Under the pieces are notes generated by a model. The model ran no database searches, was not told where the DNA came from, and was given only the letters and a program-made list of their open reading frames with translations. Source: Promethearchaeota archaeon (GTDB taxonomy: Archaea; Asgardarchaeota; Lokiarchaeia; Helarchaeales; RDOG01). From it: 64,000 bases of DNA. The position numbers were made by a program, and so were the translations under genes. Below, piece by piece: positions 53,848 to 62,997 of this stretch. The first letter of the stretch is position 1, and each line of letters begins with the position of its first letter. The stretch lies in contig RDOG01000008.1 of NCBI GenBank assembly GCA_011365055.1, positions 111,321 to 175,320 of the forward strand, written 5' to 3'.

Positions 53848-54435
53848 ATGAAAAATAATTTATTGTTGTTTATTATTATTTTTTTGAGTAAGATGGAGTC
53901 TGAAATTCTTGATATTTGGATAGTCAATAAAGATACTGGCGTAATTTTATTGCATAGAAATTATTCAGAGGTTGAGCTCATAAAAAGTGAGCTTTTTGGG
54001 AGCATATTATCTGCTATTTTTAACTGGAATTTCTCGGATGATCCAGACGAACAAGAAGGTATCAAATCAATTGAATTGGGCGACAAAGCTTTACATTTTT
54101 CTTTAGAAGAGAATTCAATCTTATTGATTATTGGAATAAATGTTAGCGAAGGATTTGATCAGCACAAATTGATGCATCTATTTGATGTAATTATAAAGAA
54201 GTTTGCTGAAGATGGCTGGTATGAAAAAGTTAATGATATAATGTTAGATACGGATGAATATAACAAATTCATACCTGTTTTAGATTCCATAGTAAAGGAT
54301 TTTGAAGACAAGTTAAAAAATAGATTCACATCAGATGTTCAATTATCCATTAAAGAAATTCTCTTGAAAGTAGCTAATGGGGAGATGGAAGCGAAAGCTG
54401 CAGCAGATTTAATTGAAAAATTAAAAAAATCTTAA
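53848..54435 (+). CDS. Roadblock/longin-like domain protein
   Basis: 195 residues. The core (about 18-150) has the alternating strand/helix pattern of small longin or roadblock modules (ILDIWIVNKDTGVILLHRNY opening, a helix, then IELGDKALHFSL and NSILLIIGIN strands). The C-terminal 40 residues (IKEILLKVANGEMEAKAAADLIEKL) are a helical hairpin like short SHOCT/anchor segments. The first 15 residues are hydrophobic and may be a membrane anchor if the ATG at 53848 is used; the ATG at 53893 would drop it. Known: such proteins are common Asgard GTPase partners. 48 bases after the SDR. Confidence 0.65.
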   Translation: MKNNLLLFIIIFLSKMESEILDIWIVNKDTGVILLHRNYSEVELIKSELFGSILSAIFNWNFSDDPDEQEGIKSIELGDKALHFSLEENSILLIIGINVSEGFDQHKLMHLFDVIIKKFAEDGWYEKVNDIMLDTDEYNKFIPVLDSIVKDFEDKLKNRFTSDVQLSIKEILLKVANGEMEAKAAADLIEKLKKS

Positions 54436-54462
54436 TTTTAATTAATAAAATGATGATGCGAA

Positions 54463-54840
54463 ATGAAAATTAAAGATCTTAATATTTATGATGAATATGC
54501 GACAGTCAAAGATGAAAGCGTTTTCGAAGCTGTTAAATTAATGAAACAAAAGAAAGTACCGGATTTAGTATTGCTTGGGGAGGATGGAAAACCAAAGGGA
54601 ATAATTTCTTCAGAAGATATTGTTTTCAAAATAATAGCGGAAGAAAAGGATGCTAAAGTCGTTAAGATATCTGAAATTGCTAGAGATGTAAAGACATTTA
54701 CAATTGAAGCAACGAAAGAAGAAGTCTTTAATTACATGATGGAATCAGATAATGAAATAGTACCCATTATAAAAAAAGATGGAAAATTATTAGGCGTTTG
54801 TACAATTGCGGATGTGGCTTGGGAAGAGGAAGATAAGTAG
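54463..54840 (+). CDS. CBS-domain pair protein
   Basis: 125 residues consisting of two CBS domains (patterns AVKLMKQKKVPDLVLLGEDGKPKGIISSEDI near 24-54 and EEVFNYMMESDNEIVPIIKKDGKLLGVCTIADV near 86-118, in pieces). CBS pairs bind adenosine nucleotides and regulate partner proteins. It sits 27 bases after the roadblock/longin-like gene and 14 before the next, in one cluster. Confidence 0.9.
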   Translation: MKIKDLNIYDEYATVKDESVFEAVKLMKQKKVPDLVLLGEDGKPKGIISSEDIVFKIIAEEKDAKVVKISEIARDVKTFTIEATKEEVFNYMMESDNEIVPIIKKDGKLLGVCTIADVAWEEEDK

Positions 54841-54854
54841 GGGAAAAGTCTGAA

Positions 54855-55112
54855 ATGCGTCAACGTTTTAGAGGTAGCCATTCTCGATATAGATCAGGTC
54901 CAATGATGAGAAGAGCTGCTCGAAGAACTATATGGAGAACTAGACGTTATCATCATTACCCATATAGACCATTCAGTAATAGATATTATGGATATAGATA
55001 TAGTCCACTTGGTTTACGAGCGAGAATTATGTTAATAGGAGTTATACTGACAATATCAATTATCATAATCACCATAATGTTTGTCATTTTTTCACCAAAT
55101 TTATTGGGTTAA
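54855..55112 (+). CDS. Arg/Tyr-rich membrane miniprotein, 85 aa
   Basis: The first 55 residues are extraordinarily rich in Arg (about 17) and Tyr, with RxxR-type repeats, then one transmembrane helix of about 25 residues and a short tail. GGGG precedes the ATG. The basic arm may bind lipid head groups, nucleic acid or an acidic partner. No family recognised; it is part of the tight SDR-longin-CBS-FAH cluster. Confidence 0.7.
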   Translation: MRQRFRGSHSRYRSGPMMRRAARRTIWRTRRYHHYPYRPFSNRYYGYRYSPLGLRARIMLIGVILTISIIIITIMFVIFSPNLLG

Positions 55113-55127
55113 GGAGTAGATAAAAGG

Positions 55128-55982
55128 ATGAAATTTCTAAGGTTTGAAATGGAAGATGAAATAAAATTAGGTTTATTGGGAAAAAATGAAACTATTCACG
55201 ATTTAAATTCTATATTAGCCATATTAAAGATACCTGAAATAATTAAAATGAGAGATTTCATCGAATATTATAAGAATAATGAACTAGATTTAAAAGGATT
55301 ATTTGAAAAGGCATCTAAAGATAAGGGAAAAATTCAATTAAAAGATGTGAAATTAAAATCTCCAATATTACCCCAAAAAATGATTTGTTTAGGATTAAAT
55401 TATGTTGATCATGCAAAGGAAACTAATAAAAAAATACCGAAAAAACCGATATTATTTGCTAAAGCAGTATCATCTATAAACGATCCAAATGGGTTCATTG
55501 AATTACCATCTCAATTCGTAGATTATGAAGTTGAACTATGTGTAGTGATTGGTAAAAAATGCAAAAAAGTGTCTCCAGAAGATGCATCCGATTATGTTTT
55601 TGGATACACGATTCTTAACGATGTTACTGAAAGACGGGTTCAATCTTCAGATGGACAATTTTTTAGAGGTAAATCTTATGATACTTTTGCACCGATAGGA
55701 CCTTATATTGTTACTAATATTGATCCGTCAAATTTAGGGCTTGAATTACGCCTTAATGGAGAAATAATGCAAAAATCTAATACACAGAATTTAATTTTTT
55801 CTGTCCCACAAATAATAAGTTTTATTTCTGAAGGTATTACCTTATCACCAGGAGATTTAATTGGGACGGGTACGCCACCAGGTATTGGAGCTGCAAGAAA
55901 TCCACCAATCTTTTTAAAGTCGGGAGATAAAATCGAATTATCTATTGATAATATAGGTAACTTGATTAATCTCGTCAAGTAA
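55128..55982 (+). CDS. Fumarylacetoacetate hydrolase family protein
   Basis: C-terminal FAH domain with GLNYVDHAKE near 90, the metal-binding FVDYEVELCVVIG near 131-144 (Glu ligands), GYTILNDVTER near 160 (Asp ligand), KSYDTFAPIGP near 181-191 and GDLIGTGTPPGIG near 243-255. 284 residues. It would cleave or decarboxylate a C-C bond of a beta-diketo acid (fumarylpyruvate, oxaloacetate or similar). Last gene of the SDR cluster, 15 bases after the miniprotein gene. Confidence 0.92.
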   Translation: MKFLRFEMEDEIKLGLLGKNETIHDLNSILAILKIPEIIKMRDFIEYYKNNELDLKGLFEKASKDKGKIQLKDVKLKSPILPQKMICLGLNYVDHAKETNKKIPKKPILFAKAVSSINDPNGFIELPSQFVDYEVELCVVIGKKCKKVSPEDASDYVFGYTILNDVTERRVQSSDGQFFRGKSYDTFAPIGPYIVTNIDPSNLGLELRLNGEIMQKSNTQNLIFSVPQIISFISEGITLSPGDLIGTGTPPGIGAARNPPIFLKSGDKIELSIDNIGNLINLVK

Positions 55983-56143
55983 GATTGTTGTCAATCTAAA
56001 TTCTAATGAAAGCTACTATAAATATTAATACCATCTAAACAAAAGTTAAAAGTAAATGATTAAATCAAAGTATTGTTGACCTCGGTGATTTTAAAAAAGT
56101 TACAAGAAAAAAGAAGCAAATCATAATAATGGGAGTAAACGTT

Positions 56144-57352
56144 TTGGAGACAAAAATTTATCAAGTGTCAAAAGAGATTTGTGATACAGTAGGCAATTTA
56201 CTTATGAAAAAAGTATATATAGCTGTATTAGATCGTATAGGGCAGTTATATTATTCAGATCCTGAATTAGATGACCTTATAGAGTTTGTCCAAACGTTTA
56301 CTAGAACTAATTTTAAATTACTTACCGCTGGTGACCATTCAATCCCTCTAAGTAATTCTAATATAGTATTTTTCAAATCTTCAGATAATATCATGATAGT
56401 TCTTTTTATGAAAGATGGACGTGTAGGCCAATTATTAACATTTAAACGAAAAATGGACCATTATGGTAATATTTTCGAGGATTTACTTAAAGACTATATT
56501 GCACAGATTAGAGATGAGGTATTTTTAGATGAACAAATTTCTATTTCTCCAGAATTAGGTGTAAATCCAAAATTACCAAATCCAGAAATTAACGTACAAT
56601 CTTTTTCTGTACCAGATCAGATCATTTCACCAACTGATCCTATTAAAAGTGAGAATGAACCCCAAGATTATGTTTTAGAGGAACCTCTTGAATTAGATGA
56701 AGATTTTGAAGGAATAAAAGAAATTCCAAATTTATTAAGAGAAATGAGTGATAAAGACAAGTTTGAGATAAATACAAGTGTTGTATTTCAATATTGCAAC
56801 GGTAAAAACTCTATTGAAGATATCATAGAAAAAACTAAATTAGACAGAAAAGAAGTTGAGGAGATCCTAGAACGTTATCAAACCAAGGGATGGATTAAAA
56901 TACAGATTCTTGAAGGAAGGATTAAAAAAGACTTTAAAATTCTGCCAAAAATTGGCAGGGTATCGTTAGCATTAGGTTTTAATCCAGAAGAAGTAGCAGT
57001 GTTAGAATTATGCAATGGAAAAACTACTGTGAAGGAAATTGCACAAAAAACAGGATTACCACTTAAACAGGTTAGCGAAGTATTAAAGAAGCATGAAGAA
57101 GAAAGTTGGATGACAATCAAATGGGAAGGAGAACCCGTAATGTATCCTGAGAATTTAAAGCCTATTAATCCAAGTGCAGTTCAATTGGGTCTTATGTCAA
57201 AAAAAGAATTTAATATTAGAGAATTATCAACTGGTGAAAATACCGCAAGTGCAATAGCTCATAAATTAGGCATCCCATTGAAGGATTTAATTAAAAAATT
57301 AACGGGTTTAGAAAAGAAAAAGACGATTAAACTCAACATTCAATATTATTAG
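56144..57352 (+). CDS. Roadblock-like domain fused to three winged-helix-like repeats
   Basis: 402 residues. The first ~120 show a roadblock/LC7 pattern (VYIAVLDRIGQLYYSD strand, a helix, then NIVFFKSSDNIMIVLFMKDG). After a Pro/acidic linker (about 130-200) come three helix-turn-helix-like units of 60-65 residues. Each holds a 'GK-T/S-I-x-E/D-I-x-x-K-T/L-x-L/I-P/D' core: NGKNSIEDIIEKTKL, NGKTTVKEIAQKTGLP and TGENTASAIAHKLGIP. TTG at 56144 behind GGGAGT is the likelier start; the ATG at 56129 overlaps that site. It may bring GTPase or dynein-light-chain-like signals to DNA or proteins. Unusual architecture. Confidence 0.68.
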   Translation: METKIYQVSKEICDTVGNLLMKKVYIAVLDRIGQLYYSDPELDDLIEFVQTFTRTNFKLLTAGDHSIPLSNSNIVFFKSSDNIMIVLFMKDGRVGQLLTFKRKMDHYGNIFEDLLKDYIAQIRDEVFLDEQISISPELGVNPKLPNPEINVQSFSVPDQIISPTDPIKSENEPQDYVLEEPLELDEDFEGIKEIPNLLREMSDKDKFEINTSVVFQYCNGKNSIEDIIEKTKLDRKEVEEILERYQTKGWIKIQILEGRIKKDFKILPKIGRVSLALGFNPEEVAVLELCNGKTTVKEIAQKTGLPLKQVSEVLKKHEEESWMTIKWEGEPVMYPENLKPINPSAVQLGLMSKKEFNIRELSTGENTASAIAHKLGIPLKDLIKKLTGLEKKKTIKLNIQYY

Positions 57353-57464
57353 TTCATAATTTTATTTAAATATCAATATAAAGAAATTTTAGTTTATTTA
57401 GACAAATTATTTAAATCTAGTAAACCTATTTTTTTTGCGTTCAATAAACCAAGAGAAAAATATA

Positions 57465-59009
57465 ATGAATTTCGAGAAATTAAAAGCACTTTGCGAGGAA
57501 TTAATTCCGTCATGTGTAGTTTTTGTAAATCCGTTAAGGCCTAAATCACCAGAGAATGATGATGAGTTTGACTCAGTTTTCATGTATTTGCCTAGATTTT
57601 TTGATGAAAAAAGAATTCCAATTCATCTAAACATCCAGAACGCGTATAGAGTGTGTTTCGTTGAAACTGATTGGCTTGAATTAAGTAAAGAAATATTTGT
57701 TACACGTCGAAAAATAGGAAATCAAAGAATAAATATACTCTGTGGAATGAAATTTTTGGACGAATTAAAAGTATTAGAGGGCAGTATAGATAAATTAACC
57801 CTAGAATTAGATACAAGTTATGAAAAGCCTAAAGAAAATAGAATCATTATTAATGTTAGAATGCCAAAAATATATGTTGGAACTAAAACAGGCTTGTGCA
57901 TTCGATCTTTTCCTCTCGAAAGTGACGATCAAATCACTTTTGGATTTTTAGAATCTTTAAGAAGTTTTGGTCAAGAAATGATTTTAGGAAACATGGTGAC
58001 TAAAAATTTAGAGAGTTTAGAATCATCAAAAAGTTCCGATGAAGTGAAAATTTCAAATAAAATAGTAGAAATTAATTCTTCAATTCCACTCGATGAAAAT
58101 TTTAATTTTTCTATTTTTCAATTTAATCCAGACGATATTTACGATGAAATTAATAAAAGAACAATCGATATTTTAAAAACGTTTCTTAGAGAAACGTTGA
58201 GAAGAAGTAATTTATTAAATGAGGAATTTCAAAATATTTTAGACACTTATAAAAAAGCTTTTCAAAAAAAATTTTATGGAGGAGCTAGTTCAGAGCTTTT
58301 AATAAATAGAGCTCAGAAATATGGTGAAGAAATTTTAGTTTTCCCATTACTAAGTGAAATATTTCGGGAATTAACTCGAGAATTGAATTTTCCGCAAGAT
58401 TACTATTTATTCCTTTTAAATTCTCTTAATGCACATGTGATTGCAGTTGATCATTATAATTCTAAAATTAATGATAAAAACATGTTAGAATTAGAAGAAG
58501 GTTTTATTAAAAAATTAACTCATTATAGAAGTAAGATTAGCAGGATCGTTTCATCAAAAGTAATTAATTCTGCACTACTAGACTATGGTTCACAAAAATG
58601 TCGTATTTTTCCACTTCAAGGATTAACAAAATTTGGAGATTTTGAAGTTAGTCCCTCAATTATAGAAGCACATTTAGCTTACGTAGGAACTTGGGAACTA
58701 ATTTCGGAGAATCATCATAAAATTAAATTATTAATTGATACATTGGAACAAGGAATAATTCAATTATCCGATCCAATACATATTCGTCCAAAAATTGATA
58801 AAAATGGGAATAGAACAACAAGATTCGTAACTATTAATGAAAAAACGATGAAAATGCCAGACTTCTCTCTTTTAGACTCTAAGAAAAGAGCCTTATTACG
58901 AAATCAAATAAGAAAAGAAATGAAAAATTTCCTTGATGAACCTACATTAACAATGATAAAAATTTTAAAATATTCATTAGATGAATTACACCTAATAATG
59001 AGTTTTTAA
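57465..59009 (+). CDS. Unknown 514-aa protein
   Basis: Not recognised. Soluble, mixed alpha/beta, with an acidic Ser-rich linker near residues 190-215 (LESLESSKSSDEVKI) dividing an N-terminal strand-rich domain from a long helical C-terminal domain (RNSLLNEEF..., LEEGFIKKLTHYRSK). One Cys-containing N-terminal segment, no metal motif. ATG at 57465 is preferred over a TTG ten codons earlier. It follows the roadblock-winged-helix gene by 112 bases and could work with it. Confidence 0.65.
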   Translation: MNFEKLKALCEELIPSCVVFVNPLRPKSPENDDEFDSVFMYLPRFFDEKRIPIHLNIQNAYRVCFVETDWLELSKEIFVTRRKIGNQRINILCGMKFLDELKVLEGSIDKLTLELDTSYEKPKENRIIINVRMPKIYVGTKTGLCIRSFPLESDDQITFGFLESLRSFGQEMILGNMVTKNLESLESSKSSDEVKISNKIVEINSSIPLDENFNFSIFQFNPDDIYDEINKRTIDILKTFLRETLRRSNLLNEEFQNILDTYKKAFQKKFYGGASSELLINRAQKYGEEILVFPLLSEIFRELTRELNFPQDYYLFLLNSLNAHVIAVDHYNSKINDKNMLELEEGFIKKLTHYRSKISRIVSSKVINSALLDYGSQKCRIFPLQGLTKFGDFEVSPSIIEAHLAYVGTWELISENHHKIKLLIDTLEQGIIQLSDPIHIRPKIDKNGNRTTRFVTINEKTMKMPDFSLLDSKKRALLRNQIRKEMKNFLDEPTLTMIKILKYSLDELHLIMSF

Positions 59010-59212
59010 ATATTTTACTAAAAAATAGAGAAGAAAATTAATAATAAGACGCTAATTTTAATTTTATCAAGTAAATTATTAAATATAAAATAATTTTTCA
59101 TTGATTTCATTTTTATACATAATGTGATAATTAAAATCAGATTTATTTAATTTAATCTTCAATAATACTTATAATCATTTTTTCTATTATTATTTAAAGG
59201 AACGGAGAGAAA

Positions 59213-60697
59213 ATGGGCATTACATATGATGCCATCATAGTAGGTGGCGGTTTAGCAGGACTTTCTTGTGCTGCAATCTTAGCAAAAAATGGTAAAAGAA
59301 TTATTTTATTTGAAAAAAATAACATTGTAGGCGGAAGATGTTCATCATATAAGAAAAAGGGATTTATTATTGATTATGGAACGCATGTTTTTACTAGAAC
59401 GGAATTTGGACCTATAGGAGTGCTATTATCTGAAATTAATGAATCTGTAGAATTTTATCATCTTAGGAGAATGCCTTTTTATTATTTAAGAAAAGAAGGA
59501 AAAGTTGGACCTTTTGGCATCGATATAGACACCAAATATGGAAGTATTCTTCCTCCTGACGAAGAATTTAAGAAATTAAATTTTGATAAAGAAGATTTTA
59601 AAGATCTATTAAATAAGTTATCAAAAACAACTAACATGGAGCTCGAGGAAACTTACAAATACGATAATATTCCATTTTTTGATTGGTATGAGAAAAATAA
59701 AGAAGTTTTGAATATTGGAGAAGGTGTTAAGGGTTTACTTTTTTCACTTTATTCTTCTGGATTATGTTTATTGGTAGAAGAAGGGAGTACTGGGGAATTT
59801 ATGCGTATTATGAAGAATAATTCTTCCTCTAGCATTCATTCCATGTTAAAGAAGGAAGTTAGAGCTCTTGGATTAGGGTATCCCAAAGGAGCATGTATTG
59901 CAGTTCCAAACGCCATAGAAAGAGCTATTAATAAATTTGGTGGGAAAATTATAAAAAATACGATCATTGACGAAATTATTCTAGAAGATGGGGAAGTTAA
60001 AGGCGTAATCACGGATAAAGGGGAAACTTATCAATCAAAAATCGTGATCAGTAACATTGGTCCCAAAGAAACTATTATTGCAGCAGGGAAGCAAAATTTC
60101 CAGAAAAAATTTTTATCCAAAATTGATAGTTTAAAAGAATCTGTTCGGGGATATGTTTTGAAAGTAGCTTTAGATGAACCTGTTACTGATGAAGCTTTTT
60201 TATTTGGATTAGCTTCTAATATTGAAAAATCATCATTAATAATGAAAGAGGCGCGACTTCCTGAAATCCCATGGACCATCTTTGTCCCAGTTGTATCTAA
60301 TATGGATCCCTCACTCGCACCTAAAGGAAAACAATTAATGATACCTGCGCATGGGACATATGGAGATACGGTAAAGTATCCTTGGCATAAACTATCTGAG
60401 AAAATATTAGAGTCATTAGAAATAATTTTTCCCCACATACAAAACAAGATTTCATTTTATGATGAATTTGGAGCTGTTCAAGCCAAGACTTTATGGAAAG
60501 CAAACGATGGAGCAATAATTAGAGTTGCTCAAATACCCGGACAAGTTGGAGAAGATGCCCTTCCATCAAAAACTCCAATAAAAGGTCTTTATCTTGTTGG
60601 TACGGGAATTGGAACAGGTATTTCAGAAATTGGAGTAGATTATGCAATAAGATCTGGATCAGAATGCGCAAAAGATATTTTAAAGAATGAAAAATAA
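59213..60697 (+). CDS. Phytoene desaturase/FAD-dependent oxidoreductase (CrtI-like)
   Basis: N-terminal FAD-binding signature AIIVGGGLAGLSCAAILAK near residues 7-25, EKNNIVGGRCSSYKKKGF near 36-53 and DYGTHVF near 56. The C-terminal GTGIGTGISEIGVDYAIRSG is the second FAD contact of amine-oxidase/CrtI enzymes. 494 residues. Members saturate, desaturate or isomerise isoprenoids; in archaea candidates act on carotenoids, menaquinone side chains or lipid precursors. GGAACGGAG upstream of the ATG is a good Shine-Dalgarno. Confidence 0.87.
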   Translation: MGITYDAIIVGGGLAGLSCAAILAKNGKRIILFEKNNIVGGRCSSYKKKGFIIDYGTHVFTRTEFGPIGVLLSEINESVEFYHLRRMPFYYLRKEGKVGPFGIDIDTKYGSILPPDEEFKKLNFDKEDFKDLLNKLSKTTNMELEETYKYDNIPFFDWYEKNKEVLNIGEGVKGLLFSLYSSGLCLLVEEGSTGEFMRIMKNNSSSSIHSMLKKEVRALGLGYPKGACIAVPNAIERAINKFGGKIIKNTIIDEIILEDGEVKGVITDKGETYQSKIVISNIGPKETIIAAGKQNFQKKFLSKIDSLKESVRGYVLKVALDEPVTDEAFLFGLASNIEKSSLIMKEARLPEIPWTIFVPVVSNMDPSLAPKGKQLMIPAHGTYGDTVKYPWHKLSEKILESLEIIFPHIQNKISFYDEFGAVQAKTLWKANDGAIIRVAQIPGQVGEDALPSKTPIKGLYLVGTGIGTGISEIGVDYAIRSGSECAKDILKNEK

Positions 60698-61500
60698 CAA
60701 TTAAATTTACTTCTTACTTGACTTCTCTTCTAAATGTTTTTCAAGCTCTGCATGCTTTCCCATATCAATGGATTTAACTTTCGATTCTTGTTCTGCTTTT
60801 TTTTCATCTGCAATTTTTTTTGCTCTTTCCATCATTTCTTTTAATTCTTCTGGAGATGGGGGATTTTCATCATCAGTCAATTAAATAACCTCCTTATTTC
60901 CAATTTAGGATAAATAATGAACCATAATATAAAAATACTATGAAATAAATTGGAACTATTTTATTAATTTTAAATAAGAAATTAGAGAAATATTTTTAAT
61001 TTAAATTTACTTGGAGATTAAATCCATCCAATTCACAATATTTTTTAAGGAATATCAAGTTAATTCGTAATAATTGTTAAAGAATTAATTGAATAAATTG
61101 AGTTTAAATTCTTTTCATAAGACATGCTTAGCCTCTTTTATAAAAAAAGCCAATACAATATCAAAAATTATGCAAGATTAGCATATAAATTTCTTCTAAG
61201 TAGATTAATTTGATAATTGAAGGAACTCAATTAGTAGAAAATAGCACTTAAATTTTTCTTAATATAGGAAATTTAATATTTTTTTTCTTTAGTAATTCTT
61301 TTTTTATCATTCAAAGATAATTCGTTATTTATTATAGATTAATAGTCATAAATGTATATGTAAATATAATTTGAATAAATAAAATACTCGATAAATTATC
61401 ATTTCATTATTAAATGATTGTATTTAAAATTAAGAAAACGGATCTTTTAATAACATTTTAAGTTAAAAATTTTTTATTAAAAAATAAAAATGGAATAACA
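60698..61500. other. Intergenic region, mostly empty apart from the small ORF 60707-60880
   Basis: Beyond the small leftward gene, about 620 bases (60881-61500) are A/T-rich with frequent stops and no dyad that I can support. It would hold the promoter of the permease gene. Confidence 0.5.
60707..60880 (-). CDS. Small charged protein, 57 aa
   Basis: TTG start behind a perfect GGAGGT (60888-60893) seven bases upstream, then 57 codons to TAA. The product begins MTDDENPPSPEELKEM and is mostly a Lys/Glu-rich helix (no cysteine, no membrane segment). The N-terminal acidic-Pro start and the amphipathic helix suggest a small adaptor or stress protein. Too short to recognise. It converges with the flavoenzyme gene 9 bases away. 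The Shine-Dalgarno quality and codon pattern make it credible. Confidence 0.7.
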   Translation of the reverse strand: MTDDENPPSPEELKEMMERAKKIADEKKAEQESKVKSIDMGKHAELEKHLEEKSSKK

Positions 61501-62997
61501 ATGGTCATTAGCGCAATTATAATTACACTCATGTTTGTAACGGTAATAGGGTTAGTTCTTACTGACAAAATGAATAGAGCAATTGCCGCTTTAGGAGGAG
61601 CGATTGTTACCTTTTTTGTTTTAACCTATATAGATGGAGTAAGTTTCATTAGTTTTATGGGATTTTTATTTGGAACTCAAGGAGATTCATTTGTAAATTT
61701 ACATTCTTTGATTTTAATATTAGGTATGATGTTTCTAGTTCAAGTTTGTAATGAAGCGGGAGTTTTTCAATATTATGCGTTTGTTTTAGTTCAGCATACG
61801 AAGGGAAACCCAAGATATTTACTTTTAATTATATGCGCTCTTTCAGTTGGTTTGTCCGCCATTCTTAATAATATATTAACTGTCATTATTTTAATACCTC
61901 TAATAATCACTGTATCACGTATTTTAAGCATTAATCCCACACCGTATATCATAACCTCAGCAATTTTAGTCAATATTGGAGGCATGGTTTTTCCGATTTC
62001 TTCAATACCGAATATTCTAATTACATCATATGCAAACATAACATTTTTGGAGTTTTTTTTTAATGTAGGGCTGATATCTTTACTTGTTTTTGGCATTAGT
62101 TTATTATTTTTTCATATCATTTTTAAAGACCGTTTAGATGTTCCTCAAGAACGATTAGTAAAAGTATTGGAAGATTTTAATGCTTGGAATTTCGTTCCTG
62201 ATAAGCGAGTTTTTTCCATCTCAAGATGGACACTCTTATTTGTTCTTGTTGGTATTTTTACTTTGGAACCAGTAGGTATAGAACCTTCAATGATTGCTCT
62301 TACAGGTGGTATTTTATTAACAATAATTACGAGATTAAATGCAAAAGAAATTCTAGAAAAAATAGATTTTGAATTATTATTATATTTATTAGGAATATTT
62401 GTTCTATCGGGGGCTTTAGAATTAGTAGGGATTATCAATTTCATAGGAGCTGGTTTATCCTATTTAACTGGAGGGAATGTTTTCGTCACAATTATGATAA
62501 TAATGTGGTTTTCAGCTTTTTTAAGTAGTACAATCGATAATATACCCATTACAAAGGTACTCATCCCAATCGTGGGGGTGATTGGAACTAATTTTACAGT
62601 GGCACAAGTGAAAGAATTTTATTATGGATTAGCATTCGGTGCAAATTTAGGAGATAATTTAACTCCAATGGGAGATAATATTCTCGTTATGAAAATTGCC
62701 GAAGCTAATGAACGTCCAATTAGTACAAGCACGTTTTTTAAGCTTGGTTTCTTAACAACCATCATTCAACTATTTGCATTAACAATTTATTACGCTTTGT
62801 ATATGGTACCTATTTTTGGCATCCTTTTATTAATATTGGTTGGAATTGGAATTTTATCCATATATTTGTTTAATTATTTCGAGAAAAAGTATGGAAAAAT
62901 TGAATTTTCAAGGTATTATAAAATTAAACAAAGAATTTTGAAAATATTAAAGAAGATCGGTGATAAAATTGGTATTAAAAAGCATAGAAAAAATTAA
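61501..62997 (+). CDS. ArsB/NhaD-type (SLC13-like) ion permease
   Basis: About eleven to twelve hydrophobic helices. The ArsB/CitT-superfamily signatures are ALSVGLSAILNNILTVIILIPLI near 115-137 (in pieces; the 'SAILNN' hairpin) and FGANLGDNLTPMGDNILVMKIA near 378-399, with STIDNIPITKVL near 340. These match the P-protein/NhaD/ArsB fold, transporting Na+/H+, arsenite or dicarboxylates. 498 residues, with a basic C-terminal tail. The end overlaps the next gene's start by about 30 bases. Confidence 0.85.
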   Translation: MVISAIIITLMFVTVIGLVLTDKMNRAIAALGGAIVTFFVLTYIDGVSFISFMGFLFGTQGDSFVNLHSLILILGMMFLVQVCNEAGVFQYYAFVLVQHTKGNPRYLLLIICALSVGLSAILNNILTVIILIPLIITVSRILSINPTPYIITSAILVNIGGMVFPISSIPNILITSYANITFLEFFFNVGLISLLVFGISLLFFHIIFKDRLDVPQERLVKVLEDFNAWNFVPDKRVFSISRWTLLFVLVGIFTLEPVGIEPSMIALTGGILLTIITRLNAKEILEKIDFELLLYLLGIFVLSGALELVGIINFIGAGLSYLTGGNVFVTIMIIMWFSAFLSSTIDNIPITKVLIPIVGVIGTNFTVAQVKEFYYGLAFGANLGDNLTPMGDNILVMKIAEANERPISTSTFFKLGFLTTIIQLFALTIYYALYMVPIFGILLLILVGIGILSIYLFNYFEKKYGKIEFSRYYKIKQRILKILKKIGDKIGIKKHRKN

